64,000 nucleotides of DNA from Rhabdophis nuchalis (taxonomy: Eukaryota > Chordata > Lepidosauria > Squamata > Natricidae): the NCBI GenBank assembly GCA_039707465.1, contig CM077643.1, positions 317,321,919 to 317,385,918 on the forward strand, written 5' to 3'. Shown here piece by piece: positions 10,992 to 22,511 of this stretch (the first letter of the stretch is position 1; each line of letters opens with the position of its first letter). The notes beneath the pieces are model-generated. The model saw only the letters and a list, made by a program, of their open reading frames with translations, did not search any database and was not told where the DNA came from. The position numbers and the translations under genes are program-made.

Positions 10992-11182
10992 ATTTTTGTC
11001 CCCCAGATGCTGCAGCCTGCCTGATGAATGGTTCTAAGTATATAAGCTTAGGTGAAGTGGCTGAGGGGCTGAGATGGGAGAATGGTATCTTTGTTCTTAA
11101 ATATATAAATGGTGAGAAGTGTGAAGACCAAATCCGGAAAAAAACTGCAACCATCCATTTCAAATGTGATGAAAAGAAAGAT
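10992..11182 (+). CDS. IGF2R: IGF2R exon 31: MRH domain 10, middle part
   Basis: 191 nt, phase 1 to phase 0. Two in-phase acceptors lie 15 nt apart (AG at 10990-10991 and at 11005-11006). I chose the upstream one because it adds DFCPP before DAAACLMNG, restoring the CPP cysteine of the human domain 10. The downstream AG has the better pyrimidine run, so skipping five codons is possible. The exon goes on through GIFVLKYINGEKC and ends at KCDEKKD. Donor gtaagc. Confidence 0.9.
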
Positions 11183-11776
11183 GTAAGCATGTTTCATTTA
11201 TTAAGGCTTGATGAAAACATCCCAGAGGCTTCTATGAAAATAATGGTCATAGAATTAGAATCTTCATTTTTATTTGGATCTCATTTTCATAAATGTGCCC
11301 CTACCTGGAATAAAATTCATCTTTTCAGTTCTTAGGAGGAAGCAGTTGTTTAGCTACAACTATTTGGTATGGTAGCAAGATAGCAGATAACCGGTATTGG
11401 CTGTAAGAAAAAAACCCCAAAGTGAAGTTTTCTGCTTCATAAAACTCTTATAAGTAATACTAGGAAAACTGGTATCTTCGAGAAATGTAGAGCAGTGCTT
11501 CCAGAATTCCTGACTGTTGGTTATACTGATGTAATAATGCTTCAAAGTATGTGGAGATCATCTCCATACCTGTGTTAAAATGTAAATTCATTAGCATTAT
11601 CCAGTTAATCAATATTAGTCACAATTTTTATGTGACCACTGAAAAAAAGATGAACTGATCCAAGCTTGCCATGTTTTCATTATTTTTCAAAATGGAATAG
11701 TTGTTTCTTGAATACTGAGAAAACCATTGTGTATCAGCTTTGCATGTACTCATATTCTTCTTTTTTTATCTGCCAG

Positions 11777-11903
11777 AATTCCAATCCAGAATTGGTAACA
11801 GCTCATATGGATTGTGAATATAATTTTATGTGGTATACAGCTGCTGCATGTCCTCTGAAAAGCAATATGCACAATAATTGCACTGTGTCTAACCCTCGTA
11901 CAG
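11777..11903 (+). CDS. IGF2R: IGF2R exon 32: end of domain 10, start of domain 11
   Basis: 127 nt, phase 0 to phase 1. It reads DCEYNFMWYTAAACPLKSN, close to the human end of domain 10, followed by NNCTVSNPRTG, the start of domain 11. Donor gtaata. Confidence 0.95.
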
Positions 11904-13974
11904 GTAATATTTTTCTCTAAATGTGGGTTGACTAAATGCAACAAATAAGTAGAAAAGAGGACTAGAGTTGACATCTAATGCTATAGAAATGTCTCAGGGT
12001 ATGAAACAAAGCAGTTCATGCTAGAAAGTCCTCAATGTTTTTTCCAATGTTAACTGAACTGAAGCAGTTTGCCCTGAAGGAATGGCCATAATTCCCATAT
12101 AGTAACACAAAATCCTGATCACTAACTACCAAAAGTGTTTGGTTGCAGTTGTTACAGCCAAAGATAGAACAACTAGTTACTGAATCTAATGAGGTGATTC
12201 GTTTTCTCTTTGGTATATTGTGTGTCGGTTGCTTTAATATATTTGGGAGAGGTTCATTGGGATCCATAGAAATCTCTGACAACACTTATTAACAAAATAT
12301 ACAAAAGGTTAAGAGATCTAAAAGGAAGAAAGTGCTTTTTCACAGAACTAGACTCAGTTACCTTCCCATCTAGAAAAATTATACTTTTTTCCATCCTGTA
12401 ATTCTGTTAGCATAATCCCCATATCCCTCATTTTTACCAGCAAAGAAGTTGCGCTCTGGTCTCCGTACCCATACACCTCTTGGTATTTCTTAGCTCCACT
12501 TTCTTTCCATATTTGGTAAATGTGGCTTTCCTTTCTCTATATATTTTGTTCAGTAGTTTTTAGTTGAAAATAATTAGAACTAGTGTATGACTGACTTATG
12601 ACTACAATGCACATATTAATCAATATTCTCTTTAATGAAGTGGATTACAGCCTTGTTATTATTTTTATGTATTGTTATAATATATAATATTTTAAGTATT
12701 GTAAGAATACTCATTTTTTTCTTCAAGTAATGAATTGATTGCAACTATGCAAAGTCTTCAGGTGTGTGCTTTATAAATTAAAGTACTTCCTTGAAGCTAC
12801 TTGCACTGCAGCTACTGCTGTCTCAGAGTGAAGCAAAGGGATTGGGCTTTTATACTGGTTTTGAATTTTTGATGTCCTCCTACTGGAGTCAGCTTATTCA
12901 GCATCTTGATTGTTTTAATAAAAGTGTGTTTTTCATAGTAATATTTCTCCCCCTCCCTCCTCTGTTTTCTTTCAGGTCATCTCTTTGACCTTAATCCTTT
13001 AAAGAGACAGGCTGGTTACACTCTCTTTGATTTTGTGAACCAGAGAATGCTCCAGTTGAGTGTGTGTGATGAACCTAAAACTTCATGCGGTGGAGACGTT
13101 GGTAAGTTTTGACTTGCTTAGATGCTGATATTGAACCCAGGTTCATGGGATGGAAAGAGATTGTTGTGATACTTTCTTTTCTTAAACCTATGTTATTGAT
13201 AAGGAACGTAGCAGTAGTAATGTAGCAAAGTACATTTCAGTACCAATGTAGGACAGTATCTGGATAACGATGTGTGCTCTGTTCCTGGGGTAAGCTTTTC
13301 CTTCCTTCCCAGTATATCGAGTTTGTCAGCTATTCATACAATCTGTGCAGGTAGGGCTCGATTAGTGCATTAATGAATCCCACAAAATAGTCACATTATT
13401 TGAATTCACACTATTCAAAGAGACTTTTCTATGGGAAGTAGGGTAATTGGTTCCAGTTCAATGGAAATAGGTAATTTTAAAACTCAACGTAATGTTTATA
13501 TATTTATTAATGGAATACTGTATAACAGTAAAAAAGGATAAACCCACATCCAAGGTATATATGATATCTTCTGTATTCTGCTGCAGTTCTTCAACCTGAA
13601 CTTTACTTTTCTCCATTTTATACAAAATACCACTAACTTCTAAAACCCCAACTGCGGCTGTGCATGCATGAGCCTCAACTGCATATATGCAGCCTTGCCC
13701 TAATTGAATGCCGACTTACATTAAAGGATGCTTGGTATCCGTTTATCAATTTTGCTAAATCAAATTTTGCACTATTCAAACTTGCTCTAATTGTGATCTA
13801 CCTGCAATTTAAAAAATAAATAACTGTAAAACCTGCTACATGGCTCACATTTCTTAGTTTCTAAAATTTACCCAGGATAGTAGTAAAATGCTTATTGGAG
13901 CGCATATGCATGCTATATTTTACAAGCATGCACAGAAGTCCATTATGCCATATTTAAACAGCCACTCACTATAT
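11904..13974. other. IGF2R introns 32 and 33 around exon 33, unique parts
   Basis: Apart from exon 33 (12976-13101) I see only AT-rich unique sequence up to the hAT element at 13975. Confidence 0.5.
12976..13101 (+). CDS. IGF2R: IGF2R exon 33: domain 11, AB-loop region
   Basis: 126 nt, phase 1 to phase 1. It encodes HLFDLNPLKRQAGYTLFDF and then MLQLSVCDEPKTSCGGDV. In mammals the AB loop here contributes Tyr1542 to IGF2 binding. This copy has an Asp/Phe pair there and is one residue longer. Acceptor tctttcag, donor gtaagt. Confidence 0.95.
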
Positions 13975-14346
13975 CAGTGACGGCGAACCTATGGCACGGG
14001 TGCCACAGGTGGCATGCGGAACCATTTCTTAGGGCACACGAGGCGTTGCCCTGTCAGCACGAGCGCATGTGTGTGCTGGCCAGCTGATTTAGGCCTTCTT
14101 TTGAGGCTGTTTTTTGCCCTCTGGAGGCTTCGGGGAAGCTCCTGAAGCCTCTGGAAGTGGGGAGGGGAGGCTGTTTTCACCCTCCTCGGGCTCCTAGAAA
14201 GCCTCTGGAGCCTGGGGAGGGCGAAAAAGGTGCACCAAAAGCAGGGGCTCACGCACATAACATTATGGATATGACACGGCCAAGCACGACCCCCCTGCGC
14301 TCCCCCCGCTTTTGGCACGCGAGCCAAAAAAGGTTAGCCATCACTG
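13975..14346 (-). mobile_element. hAT non-autonomous element, same family as 3200
   Basis: 372 bp, inverted relative to the copy at 3200-3559, with an exact CACTATAT duplication on both sides (13967-13974 and 14347-14354). It lies in IGF2R intron 33. Confidence 0.87.
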
Positions 14347-14747
14347 CACTATATCATTAAGAGGATGAGATACAAGACTGGTGGAGGAAAAAGGTCATGC
14401 TATGCCGTGGATGTGGTGAAGACACTATTCCATCTATCTGATGTTAAGGAACCTACATCGCCTCCTGTTGGGCATTGTAAGCCTTAAATGCTTTATATTG
14501 AAAAAATAAATCTGAAAGAACAAAAGTGTATTAGGACTATTCAGTGAATCATTGAGCAACTTGATCCCAGCACTGGAGAATAGATAATAGTCTTTTTAAC
14601 CAAAATCATAAAAGCACCTATTTTTCTTGATGTATTAATAAAGTAGCATTTCCCCTACTAACTGTGTCAAACTTAATATTTCTTCTGTCAAAAAACAAGG
14701 AAAAAGAAAAAAACAACTTAGCATTGCTCTATTAATTCTGTTAATAG

Positions 14748-15019
14748 GAGTTTGCATCACGGGTGGCCATCAGCCATCAATTAATGCTGGACAACTAAAC
14801 AAAGCATTAACCTATGAAGATGGATTTTTGAAACTTGTCTACAAAGAAGGCGAGTCCTGTCCTGCAGATCCTGCCTTGAAGTACACAAGCTATTTCACCT
14901 TTGTGTGCAGGTTGGATGCTGGGCCTGGCAGTCAGCCGTTTCTCATTTCTTTTGATGAGAAAACATGCACTTATTTTATCTCTTGGCATATTGTTTTAGC
15001 CTGTGAAGAAGAAAGAGTG
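14748..15019 (+). CDS. IGF2R: IGF2R exon 34: domain 11, CD/FG/HI loops
   Basis: 272 nt, phase 1 to phase 0. In mammals this exon carries the CD, FG and HI loops that bind IGF2. Here the CD loop reads CITGGHQPSINAGQLNKAL. Against human that is three extra residues with F1567 replaced by Ile and T1570 by Pro, while the Ile aligned with I1572 is kept. In the other loops K1601 aligns with Asp, L1629 with Phe and K1631 with Glu. The fold residues LKLVYKEG and CTYFISWH are conserved. Donor gtaagc. Confidence 0.95.
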
Positions 15020-15804
15020 GTAAGCAAATTGACTGTTTTATCAACTTAATTTCATTAAAAATGACCTGGTGTTATTTAAGATTTTTAAAAAGTTTAAATC
15101 CTCTAGGTTTTTTTTGGGGGGGGGGGGGACGGGGGAAGTTGCAACATAATACATTTACAGATTTATTACATCATTTGTGCTATTTTGCACGACAGTTGTT
15201 GAAATAGAATACGCTATTCTTATTAAGCATAATAGAGGCAATTTAGTGCATATTAATTAGATCACTTGAAATCACTCTGTCAAAAAGGCATTCAAGTCAC
15301 AATGCAGACATAATACAACTAATGATTAACAAAATGGAAGCAAGCCATTGTAATTTTGAAAGACAATTAAAATTCATCTTAGCCAGAGTAATTGGAGGAA
15401 GATGAGATAGAACAAATTCATTTACGAGATGTCAGGCTGAAGAAGAGAGCCCAGAATCTCACAGCTAAGTTCCTGAATAGCATCATGTCTGCATTTAGTG
15501 TACTTCATATCCAAACCAAAATATTCACATATGGGTATTGTTTGGTTCCACAATCAGGCTACTTTATCCTAGGCAGATGGAAGTAAGGTGGGAAAAAAAT
15601 CAAGGACAATGGTGACTGAAGGAAGAAAGGAAAGGTATTGGGAAGAATGGGGAGTCTAGAGGTATGAGATATGCTGGGATATCAGCAACAGATGAAAGGA
15701 GATAAAGGTAGATGGAGGAAGGAGATGAGGGGCAGGTGAGCTGGTTTTATTACATGCCATGCTGGAACATAAATGGTGGAAACAAGAGAACGGGAAGAAA
15801 CTAG

Positions 15805-16790
15805 TATTAGTATTTATTAGATTTTTATACCGCACCTTCTCCCTTTCGGGACTCAGGGCAGTGTACAGACAGCGATAAAAATCAATAATACAAAACATAA
15901 AATATATTAAAATATATTATATAATTAGCCTGTCCTTAAAACCCCTGCTAAAACCCCCTACTAAAACAGTTTAAAACTACGACAGGCCGGCCGCACGAAA
16001 TAAATAGGTCTTCAAGGCCCGACAGAAGAGGCGTAGGTCCGTGGTCTTCCATAGGTCAGGGGGGTAGGTCATTCCAGAGGGCAGGGGCTGCCACAGAAAA
16101 GACTCTCTCCCTGGGGATCGCCAGCCGACATTGCCTGGCCGACGGCACCCTGAGGCCTTCTCTGGGAGCGCACTGGTCGGTGGGACGTATTTGGCAGCAG
16201 GAGGCGGTCTTGCAAATAGCCAGGTCCCTTGCCATGGAGCGCTTTGAAAATGGTCACTAATATCTTGAAGCGCACCCGGAAAGCCACAGGCAGCCAGTGC
16301 AGCTCACACAGGAGAGGTGTCACATGGGAGCGCCTAGATGCTCCCAAAATCCCCCATGCGGCTGCATTCTGAACCAACTGGAGCCTCCGGGTGCACCTCA
16401 AGGGAAGCCCCATGTAGAGCGCGTTGCAATAGTCCAGGCGGGAGATGACGAGGGCTTAAGTGACCGTGTGTAGAGCATCACGATCCAGAAAGGGGCTCAA
16501 CTGACATATCAGGCGAACCTGATAAAAAGCCCCCCTGGCCACGGCCGTCATATGATCTTCCAGAGACAGTGGAGAGTCCAGGAGGATGCCCAGGTTGCGA
16601 GCCCTCTCTGTAGGGGCCAATGACTCGCCCCCAATAGCCAGAGATGGCACCAACTGGCTATACCGTGATGCCGAAAGCCACAGCCACTCGGTCTTGGACG
16701 GGTTGAGTGGGAGCCAGTTTCTCCCCATCCAGACTCGCACGGCCTCCAGACACCGGGATATCACTTCCACGGCATCGTTGGAAACTAGAG
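15805..16790 (-). mobile_element. L2-like LINE, 5'-truncated, antisense to IGF2R
   Basis: On the - strand it encodes the end of the reverse transcriptase (SKTEWLWLSASRYSQLVPS, MGLPLRCTRRLQLVQ, LHWLPVAFRVRFK) with several frame breaks. The 3' UTR reaches 15805. It lies in IGF2R intron 34. Confidence 0.85.
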
Positions 16791-16792
16791 GG

Positions 16793-16905
16793 TTATGCCA
16801 TAGTTACCCAGTGATTAGAATGCAGTATTGCAAGCTAACCCTGCCCACAGCCAGGAATTCAGTTTTGACCTGCTCAAGGTTGACTCAGCCTTCCAACCTT
16901 AAGAT

Positions 16906-16908
<3 letters not shown>
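16793..16908 (+). mobile_element. tRNA SINE, left half, split by a later insertion
   Basis: The tRNA-like head (GTGATTAGAATGCAGTATTG) and the CTCAAGGTTGACTCAGCC block read in + orientation and break off at ATTGGTAA. The family's next block resumes at about 17390 (TCGGTAAAATGATATGCTC), so the two halves were once continuous. Confidence 0.7.

Positions 16909-16996
<88 letters not shown>
16909..16996. repeat. (TAA)n microsatellite
   Basis: About 29 pure copies of TAA. It sits at the junction between the split SINE and the LINE fragment in IGF2R intron 34. Confidence 0.97.
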
Positions 16997-17002
<6 letters not shown>

Positions 17003-17389
17003 TAATATTTGTAAACCGCTCCCTCTCCCCATAGGGACTCGGGGCGGTGCACAGGAAGAATAAAAAACAATAAATATATACAGACATTTCTTTAAAAACA
17101 AATTAAACCTATACCTGTGCTAAAATTCCCCATTAAAACTAAGCTAAACTAAAAAAGGATTCCCAATAAAACCCCAGAGATAGAGAGACTATCCTAGGCC
17201 GGCCAGACAGAAAAGATGTGTTTTTAATTTAAGACGGAAGGAGCCGAGGTCCGTGGTCATCCTAATGTCGGGGGGAAGGTCGTTCCAGAGGGCTGGGCCC
17301 GCCACAGAGAGAGCCCTTCCCCTGGGTGTCGCCCGCTGACAAAGTCTAGTGGACGGCACCCGGAGAAGTCCCTCTCTGTGGGAGCGAAT
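16997..17389 (-). mobile_element. L2-like LINE 3' fragment inserted into a SINE
   Basis: On the - strand it encodes the last part of the LINE frame (from a CCCACAGAGAGGGAC block to the frame end). The UTR motif GCCCCGAGTCCC follows near 17030. It separates the two SINE halves; ATTGGTAA before and ATCGGTAA after may be the target duplication. Confidence 0.75.
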
Positions 17390-17485
17390 CGGTAAAATGA
17401 TATGCTCGCATTGTAAACTGCTCAGAGAGTGCTATAAAGCATTATGCAGTGGCTTATAAGTGTTAATGCTATGCCATGCTGAAAG
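17390..17485 (+). mobile_element. tRNA SINE, right half
   Basis: It holds GGTAAAATGATATGCTC, AAACTGCTCAGAGAGTGCT and TATAAAGCATTATGCAGTGG, the family's 3' body, and continues the half at 16793-16908. Confidence 0.65.
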
Positions 17486-17597
17486 CTGCTGAAAGTAAGT
17501 GGTGATGTACATCCATTTCCCCCTTATTCACTCAATGCAGATTTATCTATAAATGTTGGCAATCAAAACATTCTGGATTTTTTTTCTCTTTTAATAA

Positions 17598-17990
17598 TTT
17601 TATTAAAAGTTTGTAGATTTTAGATTTAGATTTTAGATTTTATTAAATTTATATCCCGCACCTATCTCCTATGGCAGGGGTCTGCAAAGTCGGCTCTTTT
17701 AAGACTGGTGGACTTCAACTCCCAGAATTCCCCAGCCAGCATGGCTGGCTGGGGAATTCTGGGAGTTGAAGTCCACCAGTCTTAAAAGAGCCGACTTTGC
17801 AGACCCCTGTCCTATGGGATCCAGGGCGGCGTACAGGAATTTAAAAACACAATATACAATACAAAATATCAAACATCCTAAAACCCTATTAAACTTAATA
17901 CTCCTGCGCTAAAAATATTGTTTAAAAAAACCTCTAATTAAAAATTTGTGCAACTAACCCTCAGTCATTTATCGGGTGGCTTACCCTAAG
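17598..17990 (-). mobile_element. LINE 3' UTR fragment carrying a nested MITE
   Basis: TATCCCGCACC and, past the MITE at 17675-17809, CCAGGGCGGCGTACAGG are the two halves of the L2-like 3' UTR on the - strand. The MITE therefore arrived after the LINE. Confidence 0.7.
17675..17809. mobile_element. Perfect palindromic hAT MITE (CAGGGGTC type)
   Basis: 135 bp: two 66-bp arms that are exact reverse complements around a 3-bp centre. The target duplication TCCTATGG is exact (17667-17674 and 17810-17817). Transcribed in IGF2R intron 34 it would fold into one uninterrupted hairpin. Confidence 0.95.
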
Positions 17991-18484
17991 CCGGCTTGCT
18001 GAAACAGGTGCCTTTTTAAACATAAAAAGATAAAAGCTAATACAATAATAAAAGAAAAAATCAAGGGGAAAGCTAAAAGTATAAAAGCATTTTTAAAAGT
18101 TTAAGGAGAGATCACAAAGAAATGATTTCTAATCTTAGCAGTTACATTTACAAGTTGGCGCTCTATTGTTTTTGTGCAGATATTTCCTTACTTGGCTAGG
18201 CAACATCTTCAGTGTTGGAAAAGAGCAGGGTTTGCTCTCTGTTTATATATAGTAGCCTGCCCCGTCAGTATTAGTGATGTTTTCTCCTTTACAGTTCCCT
18301 GATAATAACAGCAATAAACAAGACAACTATTTCTTTCTTTTTTTAACTTCCTATTGTGATAGATTCTTTCCCTCCAATTTTTATAAATGAAATGTTTATG
18401 TTCTTTTTCCCAATATGTACCTATTACACAGTTGATAATGGTTGTTTTCTACTGATTTGTGAATCTTCTCTCCCCTGCCCACAG

Positions 18485-18691
18485 GTAGATTGCTCAGTTA
18501 CCAATGGCAGCAGAGTAATTGACCTTTCCCCTTTAATCCATTGGACAAGTGCTTATGAGATATTTGATGACTTTTCTGGCCAGAATCCAGATTTCTACAT
18601 AAATATATGCCAACCCTTAAATTCCATCAAGGATGTCAGTTGTCCACCTGGAGTAGCTGTCTGTATGATCCCATTTAATGGCTCTCCTGTA
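18485..18691 (+). CDS. IGF2R: IGF2R exon 35: MRH domain 12, first part
   Basis: 207 nt (69 codons), phase 0 at both ends. It reads DCSVTNGSRVIDLSPLIHW and then NPDFYINICQPLN, nearly as in human. Acceptor cccacag, donor gtaagt. The intron before it (15020-18484) is the most crowded with nested repeats. Confidence 0.95.
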
Positions 18692-20389
18692 GTAAGTAAT
18701 ATTATCAACATGTATCAAATTGTCTTCTTTTTCACAACAGGATATTAGAATGGATACCTAATATTACATACCTAATAAGCTGGTTTAGTAGAGTAATGTA
18801 TTATTTAAGAGCCCAGTTCTTTGGTGACTTCACATTCTGCAAACAATTATTTGGAAAAGCAATTTCAGCATTTGACATAGTGTAAAAATTGAAAGGAGGA
18901 GAGAAAAATATTATCTCTTCCTGTTTCACTTCGGGATACATCCACTGCTAAAAAATAATGGCCAAAATTTCAGGAAACTTTTCAATTATTTTCAAAGGGT
19001 TTTTGAATTTTGAACAATATGTGTTCACATATCATGGCAAATCTCTTTAAAAATTGAGAAGATCTATAATTTTGGGGCAAGTAAATATTATACTTATTAT
19101 TCATTCAAGTAGTCCAACTTCATTCAGTCTTCTATACAAACAGGAAGGAACATTTTGACTGCTTTAAGCAGCTGACATATTTAAAACCAATTCAAACCAG
19201 GTCAGACTACTTGATATATATAGTTTCTGATTCTTGGCGCATTTTGTACTAAATGGATAGCAATTTCAGATAGTGATTCATATTGATTTTGCCTATGTTT
19301 TTAGCAGTTCTAATGTAAAGATTTTGAGTATATCAGAACAAAATGTAGTTGAAATAATATCTCTCATCATATGGGAAATACTTTCATCATAAAAATGGAT
19401 GGATTCCTTCTAACTCATTCCTTCATTCTGTCCCTCACTGTAACACATGCGATTACAATTTGTATATAAATAGAAATAATTTATTTCCCAGTTGATGCTG
19501 AAGCTTCAGTTTTATTTTGTGGTCAATCATATTTATATTATATTTAATTAGGATATTGGTCGAATCACAGCACCTCCTCAGCTCAACAGTGCAACAAATG
19601 AAGTTAATATTGCCTTCAACAGTACCACTCCTTGTCCAGAAGATAAAAATCTCAACTATTCTTCACTTATTGTGTTTCACTGCAACAGAGGAACAAATCT
19701 GGTAATCATAGTTTTATTTTGCTTGTTTACAAAAACTTAGAAGTATTTGCAAATTAAGAAAAGGTTGGGGAAAAAACCCCTTCCAGCCATAGTATACAAC
19801 CAAACAGCTGGTTTAATCTTGTCCAGTTTGTGGGTTGGCAGAAAGAATGAGGACAAAGGAGCTAGGCTCTGTTTGCATAGCCAATTTCTACTCTGCTTCA
19901 CTAATGAGATTCACTAATGATTTCCTGCTGCCAGGAAAGTTAATGTGCAGTAATTGGTGGATTTTCTAGTGGCAGAGAAGACATTCTTCAATTGTTTTCC
20001 TGGTGGAGTGTGAAAATTGAGAGTTTGGCAGATGATTAGAAAAGTAGGTATATTAAAACTGATCTGTGGAGTAGATGGGGTGGTGGTGGTGTTTTCTTAT
20101 CCTGCTTTACCAGGAAACCCATAACTTTCTTGTGCATCACCTATGATGCCAGATGGGGTACGCTAGGCATATCGATAATGGAGGGGTAAGATGGGTACAG
20201 ATGGAGGGGAGAGTCTCTTTTGCTTCATTGGAAGCCTCCATTCAATCAACAAACCACTTGTATCTACTTGGAGAGGTTAGTACATATCTTTTCCCTCTCA
20301 AATTTCCCCATGCTACAAGAAGACTCTGAGAAAAACCACTACCCACCCATAGGTTACCACACCAGACAAAACCAAACAATGGGTGCTGG
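18692..20389. other. IGF2R introns 35-36 around exon 36, unique parts
   Basis: Apart from exon 36 (19552-19701), AT-rich unique sequence; no repeat recognised. Confidence 0.5.
19552..19701 (+). CDS. IGF2R: IGF2R exon 36: MRH domain 12, middle part
   Basis: 150 nt (50 codons), phase 0 at both ends. It encodes DIGRITAPPQLNSATNEV and then LNYSSLIVFHCNRGTN, matching human domain 12. The acceptor is a weak tatttaattag; the donor is gtaatc. Confidence 0.94.
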
Positions 20390-20722
20390 ACAGATCCCTT
20401 GTTGATCAGAAAAGTTGGCAGTTTGGCGGTTTGAATCCCTAGCACCGCATAATGGAGTGAGCTCCCATTACTTGTCCCAACTTCTGCCAACCTAGCAGTT
20501 CGAAAGCATGTAAAAATGCAAGTAGAAAAATAGGGGCCACTTTGGTGGGAAGATAACAGTGTTCCGTACGCCTTCGGCATTTAGTCATGCCGGCCACATG
20601 ACCTCTTCGGTAATGAATGTCTTCGGACTGCGCTGGCTCTTTGGCTTTGAAACAGAGATGAGCACTTCCCCCTAGAGTCTGGAACGAGTAGCACATATGT
20701 GTGAGGGGAACCTTTTACCTTT
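20390..20722 (+). mobile_element. Sauria-type tRNA SINE
   Basis: It contains the tRNA B-box-like GGTTTGAATCC, then GAGCTCCCATTACTTGTCCC, CTTCTGCCAACCTAGCAGTT, GCCGGCCACATGACC and an ACCTTTTACCTTTA tail. These blocks are typical of the squamate Sauria SINE. The first part of the tRNA head is missing. It lies in IGF2R intron 36. Confidence 0.85.
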
Positions 20723-21351
20723 ATGTTGATATGTTCTTGCAGAATGCTTAGCGAGACATGATATTATAGTGATATTAAATGTGCTAACAGATATACAGTG
20801 TTCCTCAACTACAAGTTCAACTTTATAATTAATAAAATAGATATTTTGCCAACAGTGTCCATGATGATGAGGGGGAAATGTATTTAATTTTCTGCTTTTG
20901 CCAGTTATCAAGCACTTGTTTATTCAATTTTTTAACTAAATAAGGAGAAGTGGAGAAAGAATGAATTTTGAGGGCTCAAAGGGAATATTCAAGTTGTGTA
21001 CATAACCTGATATCAAACTCTTCTCTGGTACAGGCAGATTAATTTTTTAAATTGTCTTACATTTGTATATAAGCATGTGATTTGCAGTTCTCTCCAGAAA
21101 GTCAGCATGAAGCAACAGAAGTTGGGACATGATCTTATTCTTTTGTTGTTGTAGACATTTTTGAAGCTTGATTATTTCCAGTGTCATCAACCTCAGTCAC
21201 AGCAAGCAAAACCAAAATAATATAAATAAAAGCAGATGGGCTTATTTAACTTCAGCGTGTGTTTAAGTTTCAGTCATTTAGCTTTCTTACTGAGACATCT
21301 GATTCTCAAACCTTAACCATTTAATTCTCTTGTTTGTTGTGTTGGTAACAG

Positions 21352-21513
21352 GGGAAGCCCAGAATGATAGAAAAGTCTGGCTGCGAATATATATTTGAAT
21401 GGAGCACCCCAGTGGTATGCCCTGATGAAGAGAATGTTTTGGGCTGCTCTGTCATGGATGAACAGTTACACTATGCTTTCAACCTGTCAAGCCTTGCAGG
21501 AAAGCCCTATAAG
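21352..21513 (+). CDS. IGF2R: IGF2R exon 37: end of domain 12, start of domain 13
   Basis: 162 nt (54 codons), phase 0 at both ends. It reads GCEYIFEWSTPVVCPDEE, the end of domain 12, and DEQLHYAFNLSSLAG, the start of domain 13. Donor gtgatt. Confidence 0.95.
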
Positions 21514-22303
21514 GTGATTGTATTGCTATGGCTAGTAAGGGGAATCGTTGATACTGTTTGGACATGAATCAAGAGCTTAGCTGTAAAATATATGCTTTTA
21601 GCTCCATCACAAATCACATATTTTGGGCTAAAGTAAGGGGAATCAGGTTGCAGCACAGTGGCAGATTTTATGCATATCGTTATATTGTCAATTAAAATGT
21701 CTCTCAGGGGACTGAGCTGCATTTCTCACATTTTCTCTACAAAACATAAGCAGTTGAAAGTAGTAGTTAAGGTGTTGGGAGTGGAATCCAAAAGCAGAAT
21801 TTGGGTTAGTCATTATTGTTCAGGCCAACATATGTCAAACCCTGTGGACACAAACTTGAGTTTGTCTAGGAAAATAGGATGTACATATTATAATAAAATG
21901 TGCTCATCATTACAAAGATTTCCTTTTCTGTAAGACATGGGCCTAAAAATCATGCAAATAATATAGATGCATTGATCATAAGTAGATGAATAAATGCCAT
22001 CACAGGCATTCCTAGAACTGTTTTCCCTCTATAAGTGTGAGATGAAATTCTGGAAACCACTTTTGAAAATGTTATGAGTCTCATATTCATAGGGGTATTT
22101 TGGAAAATGAGCAAAGGACCCCTCTGAACCTGATGCTTAAAGTGAAAATCCTCTGGAAAATTCATTCTGAGACCCTTCATACATTGTCTTGCATAATCTG
22201 GAGAAGCCTTTGGTATGGCCATATCGAGCCTTTAAATTTTTTTAGTATTTTCTCTCATTCCATTTGCAGTTCTTTAATGGTACAGTTTTGGCTCTCAAAA
22301 CAG

Positions 22304-22511
22304 GTTCCTTCTGGACGCAGGAGCTACCATCTTGGGGTATGTTCAGAAGCAGCAGATATACCTCAAGGAAAGTGCAAAGACGCTGCAGTTTGTCTTATCT
22401 CTGGCAATAGTGCCATCTCATTTGGCAACAAAAAAGAAATAAAATTGGACTACAGGCATCAAGATGAAGCTGTTTTCTTGCAGTATAAGGGTGGTGATAA
22501 ATGTCCTCCAG
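22304..22511 (+). CDS. IGF2R: IGF2R exon 38: MRH domain 13, part before the FN2 insert
   Basis: 208 nt, phase 0 to phase 1. It encodes SYHLGVCSEAAD, CKDAAVCLISG and LDYRHQDEAVFLQYKGGD, then CPP. The LDYRHQDEAV run is identical to human. Acceptor aaaacag, donor gtacga. Confidence 0.95.

Noticed and set aside
11007..11182. Exon 31 starting at the downstream acceptor
   Set aside because: It would drop DFCPP with a cysteine conserved in human domain 10; the upstream acceptor was preferred.
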